Assembly (NCBI GenBank): GCA_016702645.1
Contig: JADJDP010000022.1
Coordinates: forward strand, 47,210-111,209
Length of the DNA stretch: 64,000 nucleotides
Source of the DNA: Flavobacteriales bacterium
GTDB taxonomy: Bacteria > Bacteroidota > Bacteroidia > Flavobacteriales_F > PHOS-HE28
Reading direction: 5' to 3'
Position numbers and translations under genes: made by a program. The notes under the pieces are model-generated. The model made no database searches, was not told the origin of the DNA, and worked only from the letters and a program-made list of their open reading frames with translations. This document shows positions 48,964 through 59,060 of this stretch, piece after piece (position 1 is the stretch's first letter; each line of letters begins with the position of its first letter).

Positions 48964-49638
48964 TCACCCCTTCAAGATCCCCCACTTGTAGCCGAAGATC
49001 ACCAGCCCCGCCTTGCTCTTGATGTTGAACTTATCAAAGACCGACTCGCGGTAGCCGTCCAGGGTGCGGCGGTGTACCTGCATGCGCTCGGCCACCTGTT
49101 CGTAGGTGTATTCCGCTTCATCGCATACCAGGCGGAAGAACTCCAGTTCGCGTTCGGTGAGTTGCTCGTGCACCTTGCTGCGCGCACGTTCGTAGTCCGT
49201 GATGGGTTCGGCCGCCATGTGCGCTTGTTCCTGCGGCACCTCGTTGTGGTAATGCCCGAGCGTGGCCACCTGGTCCAGTGCTTCCTTGAACTCGTTCTTG
49301 CACACATCCTTGCGCAGGAAGCCGCAGGCGCCAGCGCGCAGGGCGCGCACCATCGCCTCCTCGGTGCGTTCGAAGGTGAGCGCAAGTGCGCGTGTGCCGG
49401 GAGCGTTCGCGCGGATCCACTCGATGGTCTGGTATCCGTCCATCACGGGCATGTGCAGGTCCACGATGGCAACCGCTACATGTACACCCTGTTCCACGGC
49501 CTTCACGTATTCTGAACCATCGCCCGCTTCCACCACCACCTTGTAGCCACCGAGCTGGTCTATCATGTCCGCGAGCACACCGCGGAAGAGCGTGTGGTCG
49601 TCCACCACGGCGACGGGAAGTGTTTGTGTGGCTGGCAT
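48964..49638 (-). CDS. orphan LuxR-type response regulator
   Basis: 224 residues. Receiver VAVVDDHTLFRGVLADMIDQ, VAIVDLHMPVMDGYQTIEW (phospho-Asp), FLRKDV (Lys). The C-terminal HTH LTERELEFFRLVCDEAEYTY to RTLDGYRESVFDKFNIKSKA is of the NarL type. Start at 49638 gives MPATQTLPVAVVDD. No kinase adjacent. It is more distant from the two module regulators and lacks their AATACC/GGTATT operator. Confidence 0.9.
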   Translation of the reverse strand: MPATQTLPVAVVDDHTLFRGVLADMIDQLGGYKVVVEAGDGSEYVKAVEQGVHVAVAIVDLHMPVMDGYQTIEWIRANAPGTRALALTFERTEEAMVRALRAGACGFLRKDVCKNEFKEALDQVATLGHYHNEVPQEQAHMAAEPITDYERARSKVHEQLTERELEFFRLVCDEAEYTYEQVAERMQVHRRTLDGYRESVFDKFNIKSKAGLVIFGYKWGILKG

Positions 49639-50081
49639 GGGAAACCCTACCAATACTAGGAATTTCGGCCACATGCGCAATGCATCGGGCGAAAAGAAGG
49701 AAGGTCCGCTCAATTCCAGGTTATCCACAGATTAACGATGGGCCTGCCAAACGGCGGCCAGGGTTATGGATATGTTCGGATGCGAGCGCATCGACCATCT
49801 GCATCGCCCAGCCGAAGGGCGAAAAGTTTCGATTAGACCGCCAGCATCGCGCATCTGAAAGGTTTGGTCGGCCGCGTAAGCGAGGGTACCCCGGGTAAAC
49901 TACCCCCCGGTACCCGTGTAAACTACCCCCCTCCAAATTTTTTATCTAAGGTTTCATCACGTTGTTTAGACGCGTGATCGACCTTAAAGCAAGAAGATCA
50001 TCCAGCGAAGAAGAACCAAGGAGCGGCGAACAGCGGCTTATGCGGTTGACATCCTCGCCAGGCTACACTAATAGCACCACC
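49639..50081. other. intergenic region with a short tandem repeat
   Basis: Only a two-copy tandem repeat is seen, at 49885-49931: GGTACCC, a short variable part, GTAAACTACCCCCC. It is followed by an AT-rich stretch (AAATTTTTTATC near 49937) that may belong to the promoter of the next gene. No gene recognised. Confidence 0.6.
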
Positions 50082-52445
50082 ATGCATTCGAGCACTATCA
50101 GAAAAGTCCTAACGGCTTGGTACGCGACCATCGCGCTGTCCTACATTTCATTCGCACAAACGGACGATTTTCGAAATCGGCCCTGGAACGCGGAGGGTGC
50201 GCGGGGTGTCCCATCCTACCATCCGACTTGGGACCGATGGAACATTGCTCGACGGTCTTCCGCAGTACATCTTCAACCGGGCTTGCAAAGACGATTGCGT
50301 TCAAGAGGGTTTGATCGACCAGACCACGGGCACGGGTATCATCATCGCACTAACTGCGCCCGACGGGACGCCCGCCACGTTCAAAGGCAAGGATCCACTG
50401 GACGATTGGGAGAAGTACTTGAAGGAAACTTGGGCGCGTGTTGCTCTTGGAAAGCTCGTCGGGTTTTCGAGAAGGCGGACCCGGCGGCACTGATGCCCGC
50501 TGGGACGCCACCGCCTATGCAGGAGGATTGCGCAATGCGATCACTGGCAAAGCGCGCGAAGGGCGACAGTCTTTCTGCCTGACAACTTTCAGCGCCCCTG
50601 CCGCAGCAGACTACACCGGCGTATACAGCCATACGCTGGAAATTGGCCGGGGATGGGGAAACAGCACGACACCCCTAAAAAGCGAGAAACTCAGGCGAGG
50701 GCACGCCAGCCTATGACTTTGCAGGTGAGCCAAGGCTTGAGGATGCAGATGGTCCCTTGCATCAGCCTGAAACGGACCCCGGAACGCGCCGAGCAAGTGC
50801 GCTCCTGGTTTGCCACAACGAAACTCAGGCATGAGCGTCACATCGCACCTCTCAAAGAACAGTTGTTCAGTACTACAATGGAACTGGAGGTAATAGCTAA
50901 AGAAGCAAGCGACGAAGTGGACAGGAGCAAGTGCGTCGCGATACAGGCTAAATGGGATCTGGGTAAGGCGAATTTGGAGTCGGGCGATCGCACAAAGCGA
51001 TTCGCTGATCGCCCATTGACGATCGAATGGCTTTGGTACACGAACGGGGTCGAAACCTTGATCCCTTCAAGCGGCCCGCAGCACCGAAACGAACTTTGGA
51101 CACGCTCTCGGTCGTACTGCTTCGTGGTGAAGTGGATGTTTACGACAAGCAACTTGCCTGCTGCGCGCTGCATCTCACCCCGGCTGAGTTGGCGCAGATG
51201 CTGAAGGCACGCAAGGACGCCCAAAGCTCATTGACCCTCCTGGTGAAGAACAACAAGGAGATAGCGGATTCCACGGCAGCACGGCTCGCGGTCACCAAGT
51301 TCCTTTTGGAACCCACGGTGGTGCTCAACGATGTGATCTTGTATTTGAGCGATAGGGAGAAACAACATTTCATGCGTCATTTCGATGGGGCACGGACCTA
51401 TGGACCCATGACACCCACGCTTCGCGGTGAGTATTACACCTTCGAGAAGCGCCATTTCCTGGTCCACAATTTCCGCGGGAATGCCAAACAGTTGGAACTC
51501 ACGGCCACAACAGAGGCCATCACCTCGCACGATCCCGCGGTCGCGGAGGAGGTGAACGCTCAGCTGGGCGCACTAACATCCTTGATCAGCAGTACGTCCG
51601 CAGCCGCCGCCGGCTCAGGACCTTCTTGCGAACATCTCTTCCGCTCGACCCAGCGCGCTGGAAATGAACCAGTATGTAAATGCGCTTCACGACGGGCAGA
51701 AGTCCATGCTCTATCTGCGCAGCAAGCCGGTGTGTGACGCTGTTATACAGAAGATCAAACCTGAGCATGAGGCGCTGGAGCAGGGGGCAAGCCATCGCTA
51801 CGCACAATTGGATTCCATTCTCAAGGTGTTCAGGATCGATGCGGAGCCCGCCAAGGAGACCACGCTCATGCGCACCGTGGAGGTGGAGATGAAGACCGAC
51901 CTGAAGGCGAAACAACGCGTGAGTTATACCCTCATGCAACTCGATGAGAAGGACGAGAGCAAGAAGAAGACCTTACGCGCCGGTACATTCGATCTCTATG
52001 CGCTCCAGCGCATTCGCCTGTTGGGGTTTCCTTCGCGGTGCCCTACGGGAACCCGGTGGAACGCACCACCGTCACGGTCACCAATGGACAGTTGACCGAT
52101 GTGCAACGCGCCAACGAACAGGCCCGCTTCATGGTCGGCCTCAAATTCCACGCCTTCGGGGGAGGGGCCGATGTGGACGACAACCGGTTCACCTTCCATC
52201 CACGCCGCCTAGCCATCGCAGCCGGGGTGGGCCTGCCCAAACCAAAGGATGACCTCTACCTCGGCCTCAGCTACGACCTCTATCCAGGGTTCAACGTGAA
52301 CCTGCTGTGCCAGTGGTACCGCAACGAAGTCGTGGACGTGAAGAACGGACAGGTGCTGGAAACGGGCACGGTCTATCAACCGGTGCCCGCGATCGCCGTT
52401 ACGCTGGACAGTTCGTTGTTCACCAACCTGCTTAAACTTTCGCGC
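50082..52445 (+). CDS. large secreted protein of unknown function, multiple frameshifts
   Basis: About 785 residues when frames are joined. Signal peptide MHSSTIRKVLTAWYATIALS and YISFAQ. Then DGLPQYIFNRACKDDCVQEG, APDGTPATFKGKDPLDDWEK, APAAADYTGVYSHTLEIGRG, a helical segment MELEVIAKEASDEVDRSKCV, LTPAELAQMLKARKDAQSSL, FLLEPTVVLNDVILYLSDRE, EVEMKTDLKAKQRVSYTLMQ and a beta-rich tail DDLYLGLSYDLYPGFNVNLL ending near 52445. Frame changes near 50200, 50450, 50650, 51080, 51640 and 52030. Family not recognised; the tail resembles outer-membrane strands. First of three apparently co-directional genes. Confidence 0.5.
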
Positions 52446-52446
52446 T

Positions 52447-53941
52447 ATGAAGAAGCTCCAACTCTTCGCACTCATCATCGCGCTGCTCTTGGTCGCGTGC
52501 CGCAAACCCGAGGACCTGCCCGGCTCAAGGGACATAGGCCTCCATGTCACCATCACCAATGATGTGAACGGTACCGGCACGCCACAGGACTATGCGGAGA
52601 AGTACATCTACGTGTCCAATGCCGGTGACACCATCAACTACCTCTTCAGCGTGAAGACCGATGCCAACGGCAACGCCTTGGTGAAAGGATTGGCCGAGGA
52701 GGGCCACTATGATGTTTATGCCAACGAGACGCGCGATGGCCTGCAGTACTCCGGTCGGCTCCGCAACTTTTCAGACAGCATCAGCCAGCAGGTTCTCGAC
52801 TTGCGACCAGGAAGCACGGACCAGAACGGTTTTCTCATCACCTGCGTCGACGCAGCGGGCGGACCGTTGCCGAACCTTCGGGTGCGTGTGTATACCAGTC
52901 TTGCACTAGCCCAACAGAACGATTCGAACCTGGCCTTCTTCAAGGGGAACACCGATGCTTACGGCCGCATCTCCAAGACCGAAACGGCCAGCACCACCTA
53001 CTATGCACGCATCCGTAGTGCAGACCCGCAACTCGATGACACCTTGGCCATCGTCGTGAACGAGCGCAATATCACCCGCGACAAGCCGCTTCACCCGTGC
53101 CCACAGCCACCGGGCTGCGCCTCGTGATGCACGACAGCAATGGGGCTGGTATACCGCAGGTGAACGTTTGCGCCTTTGCCACGGCTGCGCTGGCCCAGGC
53201 GGGCGACTGCACGAACGCTGCTTTCCAGGGCACCACTGGTCCGGATGGATCTACACCAAGGTTGGCATACCACCACAGACCTACCACGTGCGTGTGCGCA
53301 GTGCTTTGCTGGGTTTGGATATGACATACACCTGCGATGTGCAGGCGCAAGCGATCTGTGAGAACACGATCGACCTACCGCCACCCACGGTTCTACAACT
53401 CACCTTCAATGACCTGAACGGCGCTGGTATTCCGGGGCTCACGATACGGGGTTATGTCTCCTCGGCGCTGGCCGCTGCGAACGATCCGGCCCTGGCCGCA
53501 TTCGAAATGCCCGCCATTAGCAGCGGCGTGTACCGTAAAGAAGGAATGGCAGCGCAACACTACTGGTTGCGCATCACCGGGAGCGCGCAGGGTATCGACG
53601 CGGTCGAAGAGATCGACGTCAATGCCAGCGTACTCAACACGTACACCCTCATCATTGGGCCCACCGGTTTCGATCTCTTCTGCCACGACGGCAGCTTGCA
53701 GGGTATACCAGGGCTGGTCGTGCAGGCGTACACCACAGAGGCTTTTGCGCTCGCGTCAGTGCCCGGGCTGGCCGTCTTTACACTCGCACCACAGGGTATC
53801 GGCCACTATCGTAGCACAGGCCTTCAACCCGGCACGTACTGGGTGAACATCGCCAATGAAGACATTCCAGTGGACACAGTGCAGCAGATACTCGTGCAAC
53901 CATACATGGTGAACACGCTCGCTATTGATGTGATACCGTAG
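52447..53941 (+). CDS. lipoprotein with four tandem ~85-residue repeats, frameshifted
   Basis: About 497 residues. Lipoprotein signal LQLFALIIALLLVACRKP. A first domain (GLHVTITNDVNGTGTPQDYA) is followed by four related repeats, each with P-x-L-x-V-x-x-Y-x-S/T and a small-residue helix: LPNLRVRVYTSLALAQQNDS, IPQVNVCAFATAALAQAGDC, IPGLTIRGYVSSALAAANDP and IPGLVVQAYTTEAFALASVP, then a glycine and Y-R-K/S turn. Resembles carboxypeptidase-regulatory/SpaA-like beta sandwiches. Frame changes near 53095 and 53250. Its start overlaps the upstream gene end. Confidence 0.7.
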
Positions 53942-54182
53942 TCATGCCGCTACCATGAACGCACAAATTCACCGCGCACCGGATCCTCGAGCCCCCGTCG
54001 ATCCATTACCCGGCGATAGGTCGTGCTGAAGAAGTAGGCCGCAGCATGACCGAACGAGATGGGGGAGAACGACATTTTGAATCTCCATGACCACCGCCAA
54101 AGAATCCAACTTGCCCATCACCGACCCCGGGCGCGATGGACGATAGGATCCCATTCAACATAGTCCCAAACCCAACCCCACC

Positions 54183-55686
54183 ATGAACTCCCCCTTCGAC
54201 GACCACATCAGTGCCGATAAGCCCAAGCTCTTCGAGAAGGTCGATTCCGGAGCACGCTCCACGCCGGTCATCTATCTGCTTTGGGGTGATGGCGTTAAGA
54301 TCCTTGAACGCCAGGCGGAGCGCACACGTGTGCGCGCGCGCAACCGCGAGGGTTGGGTGGACAACACCAGTTTGGGTGGCACCTCGCTCATGGAGTACTA
54401 CTTCATCGATGTAGGCCAGGGCGATGGTGTACTGATCAAGACCCCTGATTTCCGCCACATCCTCATCGATGGCGGCTGGCCACGGCGCAACCAGGATACT
54501 GGCAAGAACGCCGCTGACTTCGTGGACTGGAAGTTCAAGAAGGATTACGGCATGAACGCCATCGAGCTGGAGGCCATGGTCTGCAGCCACAACGACCAGC
54601 ATCATTACGGCGGCCTATGGGACATGTTGAACACGGACCGCATCGCGGGCTCGATTGCGCCGAGGTCTTCGTGAAGGATTTCTTCCATGCCGGGCTCCGG
54701 GCATTGGGACCAGGACGATGGCAACGAACTGGGCGAGCACAGGGGAAGATGGTGATGGCGATTTCTATGTGCAGCTCATGGGCGACCGTGAGGCGGTGAC
54801 CGATGCGCTCAATGGCACCGGCCCCCAACTACGCGGTGAGTGGGCCCAATTCATGGCCACCGTGCGTGATGCGAAGTGGACGGACGACACACCTGTCACG
54901 ATCACGCGCCTCAGCAACCTTGCTGAGGTGATGCCCGGCTTCGAGAACAACACTGACAACGGTCCCGCCATACGGGTGCTGGGCCCGGTGGAATTCGTTG
55001 TGAACGGTGGACCCGCCATCCGTCGCTTCGGTTCCACACCAAGCCAGAACACCAATGGGTGCAGCATACTCATGCGCGTGGATTTCGGACGCACCCGCAC
55101 GCTGCTCACCGGCGACCTGAACAAGAAGAGCCAGCGCACCCTGCTCAACGATTACATCGGCCACGTTCAGGAGCTCGAATGCGACGTGGCGAAGGCCTGC
55201 CACCATGGTAGCGACGATGTAAGCTATGCCTTCCTTCAGGCCATGAGGCCCGCCGCCACCGTGATCAGCAGCGGCGATAACGAAGGCCATGACCACCCCC
55301 GGCCTGCCATCATCGCCGCCAGCGCCACCACGGGTTATTTCAAGATGGCTAACGATGAGCTTGTCAGTCCGCTCGTCTTCAGCACCGAACTAGCCCGAAG
55401 TACGAGTTTCGGCAAGCCCTATCAGCTCACTACCGGTAAAGGCACCCCCACTGCGGCCGTGATCGCGGACGAGGGCCTGTCCAAGGCGGAAGTCGCTTAC
55501 AAGGAGACCAAGGCCGGCGACCGCAATCCGAAGCCCGGCGCCAAAACCCTGGATAGAGGCCTCATGGTGGCCGGCCTTATCTATGGTTTGGTGAACGTGC
55601 GCACGGATGGCAACAGGATCCTATGCGCCACCTTGGACGAAAAGGACAGCGACTGGCGGATACATGAACTGGTGTCGCGGTTCTGA
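54183..55686 (+). CDS. SH3-like/MBL-fold (ComEC/Rec2-like) hydrolase, frameshifted
   Basis: About 500 residues, no signal peptide. N-terminal SH3-like segment VIYLLWGDGVKILERQAERT to NREGWVDN, then an MBL fold: EYYFIDVGQGDGVLIKTPDF, LIDGGWPRRNQ, and the metal motif VCSHNDQHHYGGLWDML (S-H-x-D-x-H-H). Late motifs LLTGDLNKKSQRTLL and VAKACHHGSDDVSYAFLQAM match the ComEC/Rec2-like C-terminal lactamase domain. Frame changes near 54650-54730. Predicted cytoplasmic; possible phosphodiesterase or nuclease. The preceding 241 bases contain no convincing gene. Confidence 0.75.
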
Positions 55687-55760
55687 GCAAGCCAACCCTC
55701 CGCCGTGTCCACACGCCCCGCTCCAGCACTTCGATCGGGACAAGGTTTGATCTTCCTTTG

Positions 55761-56288
55761 GCCGCACCGTTATCTGCGAACATCGTAGGCGCAGAGTGCG
55801 GTGGGTGTCCACCCCGGCCTTCGCCGGGGCGGGCTCCCAGCGCGGCGCCGTTCGGTCGGTGGGCCTGCGCTGCGGGCGAGCCTGCCCCGGCCTGCGCGCC
55901 GGGGTGAAGACCGAATTGGCGCTTTGATCGTTGTGCCTTTTTGGCTCCACCTTTTTGGCATCAAAAAGGTGGAAATAGAAACTCATTTCTTCTTCCACCT
56001 TTTCCTGATGAAAAGGTGGAGCCAAAAATCAACCACGGCCAAAGCCGCTGCCCGGCTCGCGCAGGCCCGCAGCACAGGCTCCCCGAGCCGGGTGCAGCCG
56101 CGCTGGCCGTGGACACCCACCGCACGCTGTACTTTGAGCTTCAGTGGTGCGGTGGGCGCGCGTGCATCGCGGACTACTGCGATAGCGTTGCGGGCATCGA
56201 TCCCCACGGCGCGAAGCGCCCACACCTTCGTCACACCGGAAGCCACGCGCGCTGACTTGTGCGCGTTATGCGGCTAGCCGGTGTCGCA
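55761..56288. repeat. composite dispersed repeat, copy 2
   Basis: About 528 bases homologous to 48483-48947. It has the CCGCACCGT start, ACCCCGGCCTTCGCCGGGG, the same CCACCTTTTTG-GCAT-CAAAAAGGTGG hairpin at about 55946-55972, and a second hairpin CCACCTTTT-CCTGATG-AAAAGGTGG at 55996-56020 absent in its full form from copy 1. It also has the inverted CCGGTGTGACG core (56190-56243) and ends CCGGTGTCGCA. Together with 55687-55760 it fills the gap after the MBL gene. Confidence 0.8.
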
Positions 56289-56361
56289 TGAATGATGGCG
56301 CTATGCTCCGCAGCTCACACGAAGAACCACCTGCCGCGTTCATCGCTCTCCAAAACGAAAA

Positions 56362-56384
56362 GACCCCGGCACATCGCCGGGGTC
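56362..56384. terminator. terminator hairpin
   Basis: GACCCCGGC, five bases, GCCGGGGTC, flanked by AAAA on the left and ATTCTT on the right; lies past the stop of the 56412-57026 gene. Confidence 0.75.
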
Positions 56385-56411
56385 ATTCTTGTGGTGCTCG
56401 TGGTGGGCCTT

Positions 56412-57026
56412 TCATGGTGAGCCATCCTTTGCGAAGTCGAAGGACGAACCATTCCTCCCACCGGAAGTCGCGCATGACGAGGTGTGCGATGGAAGGCAGC
56501 CGACCGGTGGCAACATGCGTACTGCCTTGCGAAGTTTCTTCACATCCACCCGGCGGCCCATCACGAGGTCCAGGTATTCGATACCCCCGATGCTGATGCC
56601 CTCTGGTGCGTCGGCATCGTAGGTGGTGTCCACCGCCAATGCACCCAGCGTGGGGTGTTGGAGCAGGAAACCTCCTGCGTACTTCCAGCGCGACTCCACC
56701 TCTTGCGGGGAAAGGAAATGCGTGTACAATTCGCTCTCCGGCCATTCGCGCGTGCACCGCGCGAAGGCGCGTGCCAGTTCAGGACGCCCGGGTAGTTGCT
56801 CCAGCACCGCCTCCACGAGCGATGTGGGGTCGAACGCCTTTCCCGGGTTGTTGAAGCGGTGCTCATACCAAGCCAGGTATTCCTGCTCGTAGTTGCCGTA
56901 GGGCCTGCTGTTGTGTACGATGCATGGAGTTGGGGAATGATGAACATTGAACACCGAATGATGAATTGCGAAGTGTTGTGCTCGGGACACTTCGCCATTC
57001 GGTGTTGAATGTTCGTTGTTCGACAT
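56412..57026 (-). CDS. hypothetical protein
   Basis: Up to 204 residues; the first ~45 come from an inverted-repeat region and are doubtful, so the true start is probably nearer 56910. The convincing part reads YGNYEQEYLAWYEHRFNNPG, DPTSLVEAVLEQLPGRPELA, ESELYTHFLSPQEVESRWKY, GFLLQHPTLGALAVDTTYDA and ISIGGIEYLDLVMGRRVDVK. Soluble, no domain recognised. The tail SGGRNGSSFDFAKDGSP may follow a frame change. Confidence 0.5.
   Translation of the reverse strand: MSNNEHSTPNGEVSRAQHFAIHHSVFNVHHSPTPCIVHNSRPYGNYEQEYLAWYEHRFNNPGKAFDPTSLVEAVLEQLPGRPELARAFARCTREWPESELYTHFLSPQEVESRWKYAGGFLLQHPTLGALAVDTTYDADAPEGISIGGIEYLDLVMGRRVDVKKLRKAVRMLPPVGCLPSHTSSCATSGGRNGSSFDFAKDGSP
56942..57016. repeat. imperfect inverted repeat
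   Basis: Left arm GAACATTGAACACCGAATG (56942) through GCGAAGTGTT; right arm ACACTTCGCCATTCGGTGTT and GAATGTTC. It forms a long imperfect hairpin between the 56412 gene and module B. Similar hairpins are frequent in Bacteroidota intergenic DNA. Confidence 0.65.
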
Positions 57027-57127
57027 TCACTTTTCTCAACGCCCCGACCCCGGCATCCTTGCGGACCCGGGGCAGGTGCTTCGCCGAAACCGATCGGCGT
57101 TGGAAGTGCCTTCAAATTCGAAAGGCA

Positions 57128-57750
57128 TTAAGCGGCCATGGCCTGTGCGGGATCGCTCTTGCTGCTGGCACCGGCGGCGCCCACAGCGCTCACGGCGAAC
57201 CAGTAGAAGGTGCCCGGCTGCAGGCTGTCCACGTCCAGGCGGCTCTTGGTGGTTACCGCCACCAGCTCCCACTTGAAGGGGTCGTTGCTGGTGCTCATGT
57301 ACACCTGGTACATGCGCGCACCGTACACCCGGCCCAATCCAGCGCCACGCGGCCCCGCATGGTGGTGAGGCGGTTGCCCAGCGCCTGCGGTGGAGGAAGC
57401 TCGCCGATCGGCTCGCCCGGTTCCACCACGTCGAAAGCGCCGTCCTGCACCTGGGGCTTGTCGCCCTTGCTCACCGCTTGCACGTAGCCGGCCAGCTCCT
57501 TGATCAGGTCGCGCAGCTCCTTGTCCGCCTCATCGCGCTCCGTGTAGGCCAGCTTGCCGCCGTTGAAGAGCACCGCTTGGTTCGCCGCATCCAAGCGGTC
57601 GCACGCGGCGGTAATGGTGGCCAGCGATGGCACAGGCGTCGTGTAGAGCAGGCTGCCGGTCATCATGGTCACATGGTTCCGTCCCTTTTTCACCAGGTCC
57701 GTTGGGGTGAGGCCCGTAAGGCCCAGTTTAACTGTGTACGTCGTCTTCAT
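57128..57750 (-). CDS. fibronectin type III domain protein (module B), frameshifted
   Basis: Near-identical paralogue of 19118-19739, about 207 residues: MKTTYTVKLGLTGLTPTDLV, TTPVPSLATITAACDRLDAA, the helical segment and one FnIII domain ending FYWFAVSAVGAAGASSKSDP. The break near 57335 corresponds to one missing G in GATTGGGCCGGG relative to the other copy. The copies have their breaks at different sites, so at least one functional protein family exists in the genome. Preceded by the conserved leader 57751-57850 and the 21-bp array. Confidence 0.85.
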
Positions 57751-57850
57751 TTTGTGAAGATTTAGTGGTGGGGTGAATTCCCTACCGTGGCCTTCATCGT
57801 TGCCGCCGGGCGCAGCGTTGCGAAAACATCCCCCGTAATGCTACGTGCCG
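57751..57850 (-). promoter_or_regulatory. conserved leader upstream of FnIII gene, module B
   Basis: On the minus strand it contains CGTAGCATTACGGG, TTTTCGCAACGCTG, GGGAATTCACCC and TAAATCTTCA in the same order and spacing as 19018-19117. Confidence 0.65.
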
Positions 57851-57959
57851 CATCCCCCGGTTTGCAACGGGGTTTTGCGCGGCCGGGCGTGGGCTCGTAG
57901 ACCGCGGACCCCTTCACGTTCAACGCGTAGCGCACCCTCCATCGCAGTGGTCCGTCACC

Positions 57960-58330
57960 CTGGATCTTGCGCGCACTTTCCACGTTCTTGCGCGCATGTG
58001 CGACGTTCTTGCGCGCACCTTCTTCGTTCTTCGCTCCACGTGAGGCTCTCCCGCAAGCGGGACGGGGACGCTTGCGCGTACATTCCTTGTTCTTCGATCC
58101 AAGCGCGGCATTCTTGCGCGCACTTTCCTCGTTCTTCGATCCACGTGCGGCTCCCTTGCGCGCACATTTCCTGTTCTTCGCTCCAAGTGCCGCGTTCTCG
58201 CGCGCAGGTTCCTCGTACTTCATTCCAAGCGAGGCTCCCTTGCGCGCACATTCCATGTTCTTCGTTCCACGTGCGCCGTTCGTGCGCGCACACTTCCCGC
58301 ACATCGTCGCAAGAACCGCGAACATGCGCG
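57960..58330. repeat. 21-bp-period array, module B (CTTGCGCGCA / CTTCGATCCA units)
   Basis: About 17-18 consecutive units of 21 bases. Units tend to alternate between CTTGCGCGCA (palindromic core GCGCGC) and CTTCGATCCA or CTTCGCTCCA, giving a 42-base super-period. Units near 58058-58085 deviate slightly. Position between regulator and FnIII gene equals that of the module A array. All-frame openness makes coding readings such as ARKNAALGSKNKE possible but unsupported. Confidence 0.82.
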
Positions 58331-58344
58331 CAAGAACCGCGTGC

Positions 58345-59025
58345 TCAGCGTATGCCGCCCTGGAAGTTCACCAGCTCGAAACGCAGCGCGGTGAGCAGGA
58401 GGCCCGTTCGGGTGCTCACCCCCAATTTCTCCATCAGGTTGCCGCAATGCCATTGCACGGTGCGCGGGCTCAGGCTCAGCTTATCGGCCATCTGCTTGTA
58501 CCCCATCTCGGCAGGGTCGAACAGCAGGCGCAGTATCTGCCACTCGCGCGGGCTTATCACCCCCAGCACCCGATCGCGGCCACGCTGCTCCGCGGCCATG
58601 CGCTCCCGGTGCGCCTGCACCAGCGGCGTGCTGTACTCGCGCGTGGCCACCAATTGCTCCACTGCGGCATGCAAGGTCTCCACGGTGCTGTCGCTCGGGA
58701 GGTAGCCCCGGCTGCCCGCCTGCAAGGCCCCGCGCACCCAGCGCTGTTCCACCGCATCGCCGCAGGCCAGCGGCAGGGTGGCGGGCTGGTGGCTCCCGAT
58801 CCACGCGATCCTCTCCAAGCCCTCCTGTGGGCGTGCGCTCAGGTCCACAATGGCGATATGTGGCGGCGCTGTTCGCGCACACGCCTCCTCGTACGTGCGG
58901 CTCTCGCCGAGCTCCGTTGCCACGGTGTGCGGGGTGGTGGTGCGTATCAGGTGGGCCAGGGCCTCGCGGTACAGGCCCTTGTCCATGATCAGGGCAATGC
59001 GCAGTGGGTTGCCATGTTGTTCCAT
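58345..59025 (-). CDS. orphan LuxR-type response regulator (module B) with degenerate receiver
   Basis: 226 residues, intact. Receiver: IALIMDKGLYREALAHLI (acidic pair reduced to MD), IAIVDLSARPQEG (phospho-Asp kept), but the usual Lys site reads GYLPSDST and the Ser/Thr site LACGDA, so phosphorylation-driven switching is doubtful. C-terminal HTH ISPREWQILRLLFDPAEMGY, LSLSPRTVQWHCGNLMEKLG. Clear paralogue of 17891-18555 (shared RGALQAGSRGYL / RGALKAGSRGYL and GVSTRTGLLLTALR). Divergent from the BREX operon. Confidence 0.9.
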   Translation of the reverse strand: MEQHGNPLRIALIMDKGLYREALAHLIRTTTPHTVATELGESRTYEEACARTAPPHIAIVDLSARPQEGLERIAWIGSHQPATLPLACGDAVEQRWVRGALQAGSRGYLPSDSTVETLHAAVEQLVATREYSTPLVQAHRERMAAEQRGRDRVLGVISPREWQILRLLFDPAEMGYKQMADKLSLSPRTVQWHCGNLMEKLGVSTRTGLLLTALRFELVNFQGGIR

Positions 59026-59060
59026 GGGATGCGAAGTAGACAAGCCCCGGCCACCCGTGC

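Noticed and set aside
55940..56010. Conserved short peptide FYFHLFDAKKVEPKRHNDQS in the composite repeats
   Set aside because: The peptide spans a perfect hairpin and the surrounding residues diverge completely between the two copies; nucleotide structure explains the conservation better.
57762..58325. 187-residue open frame through the module B array
   Set aside because: Low-complexity ARKNAALGSKNKE repeats with several alternative open frames. No start context, and it runs into the conserved leader of the FnIII gene.
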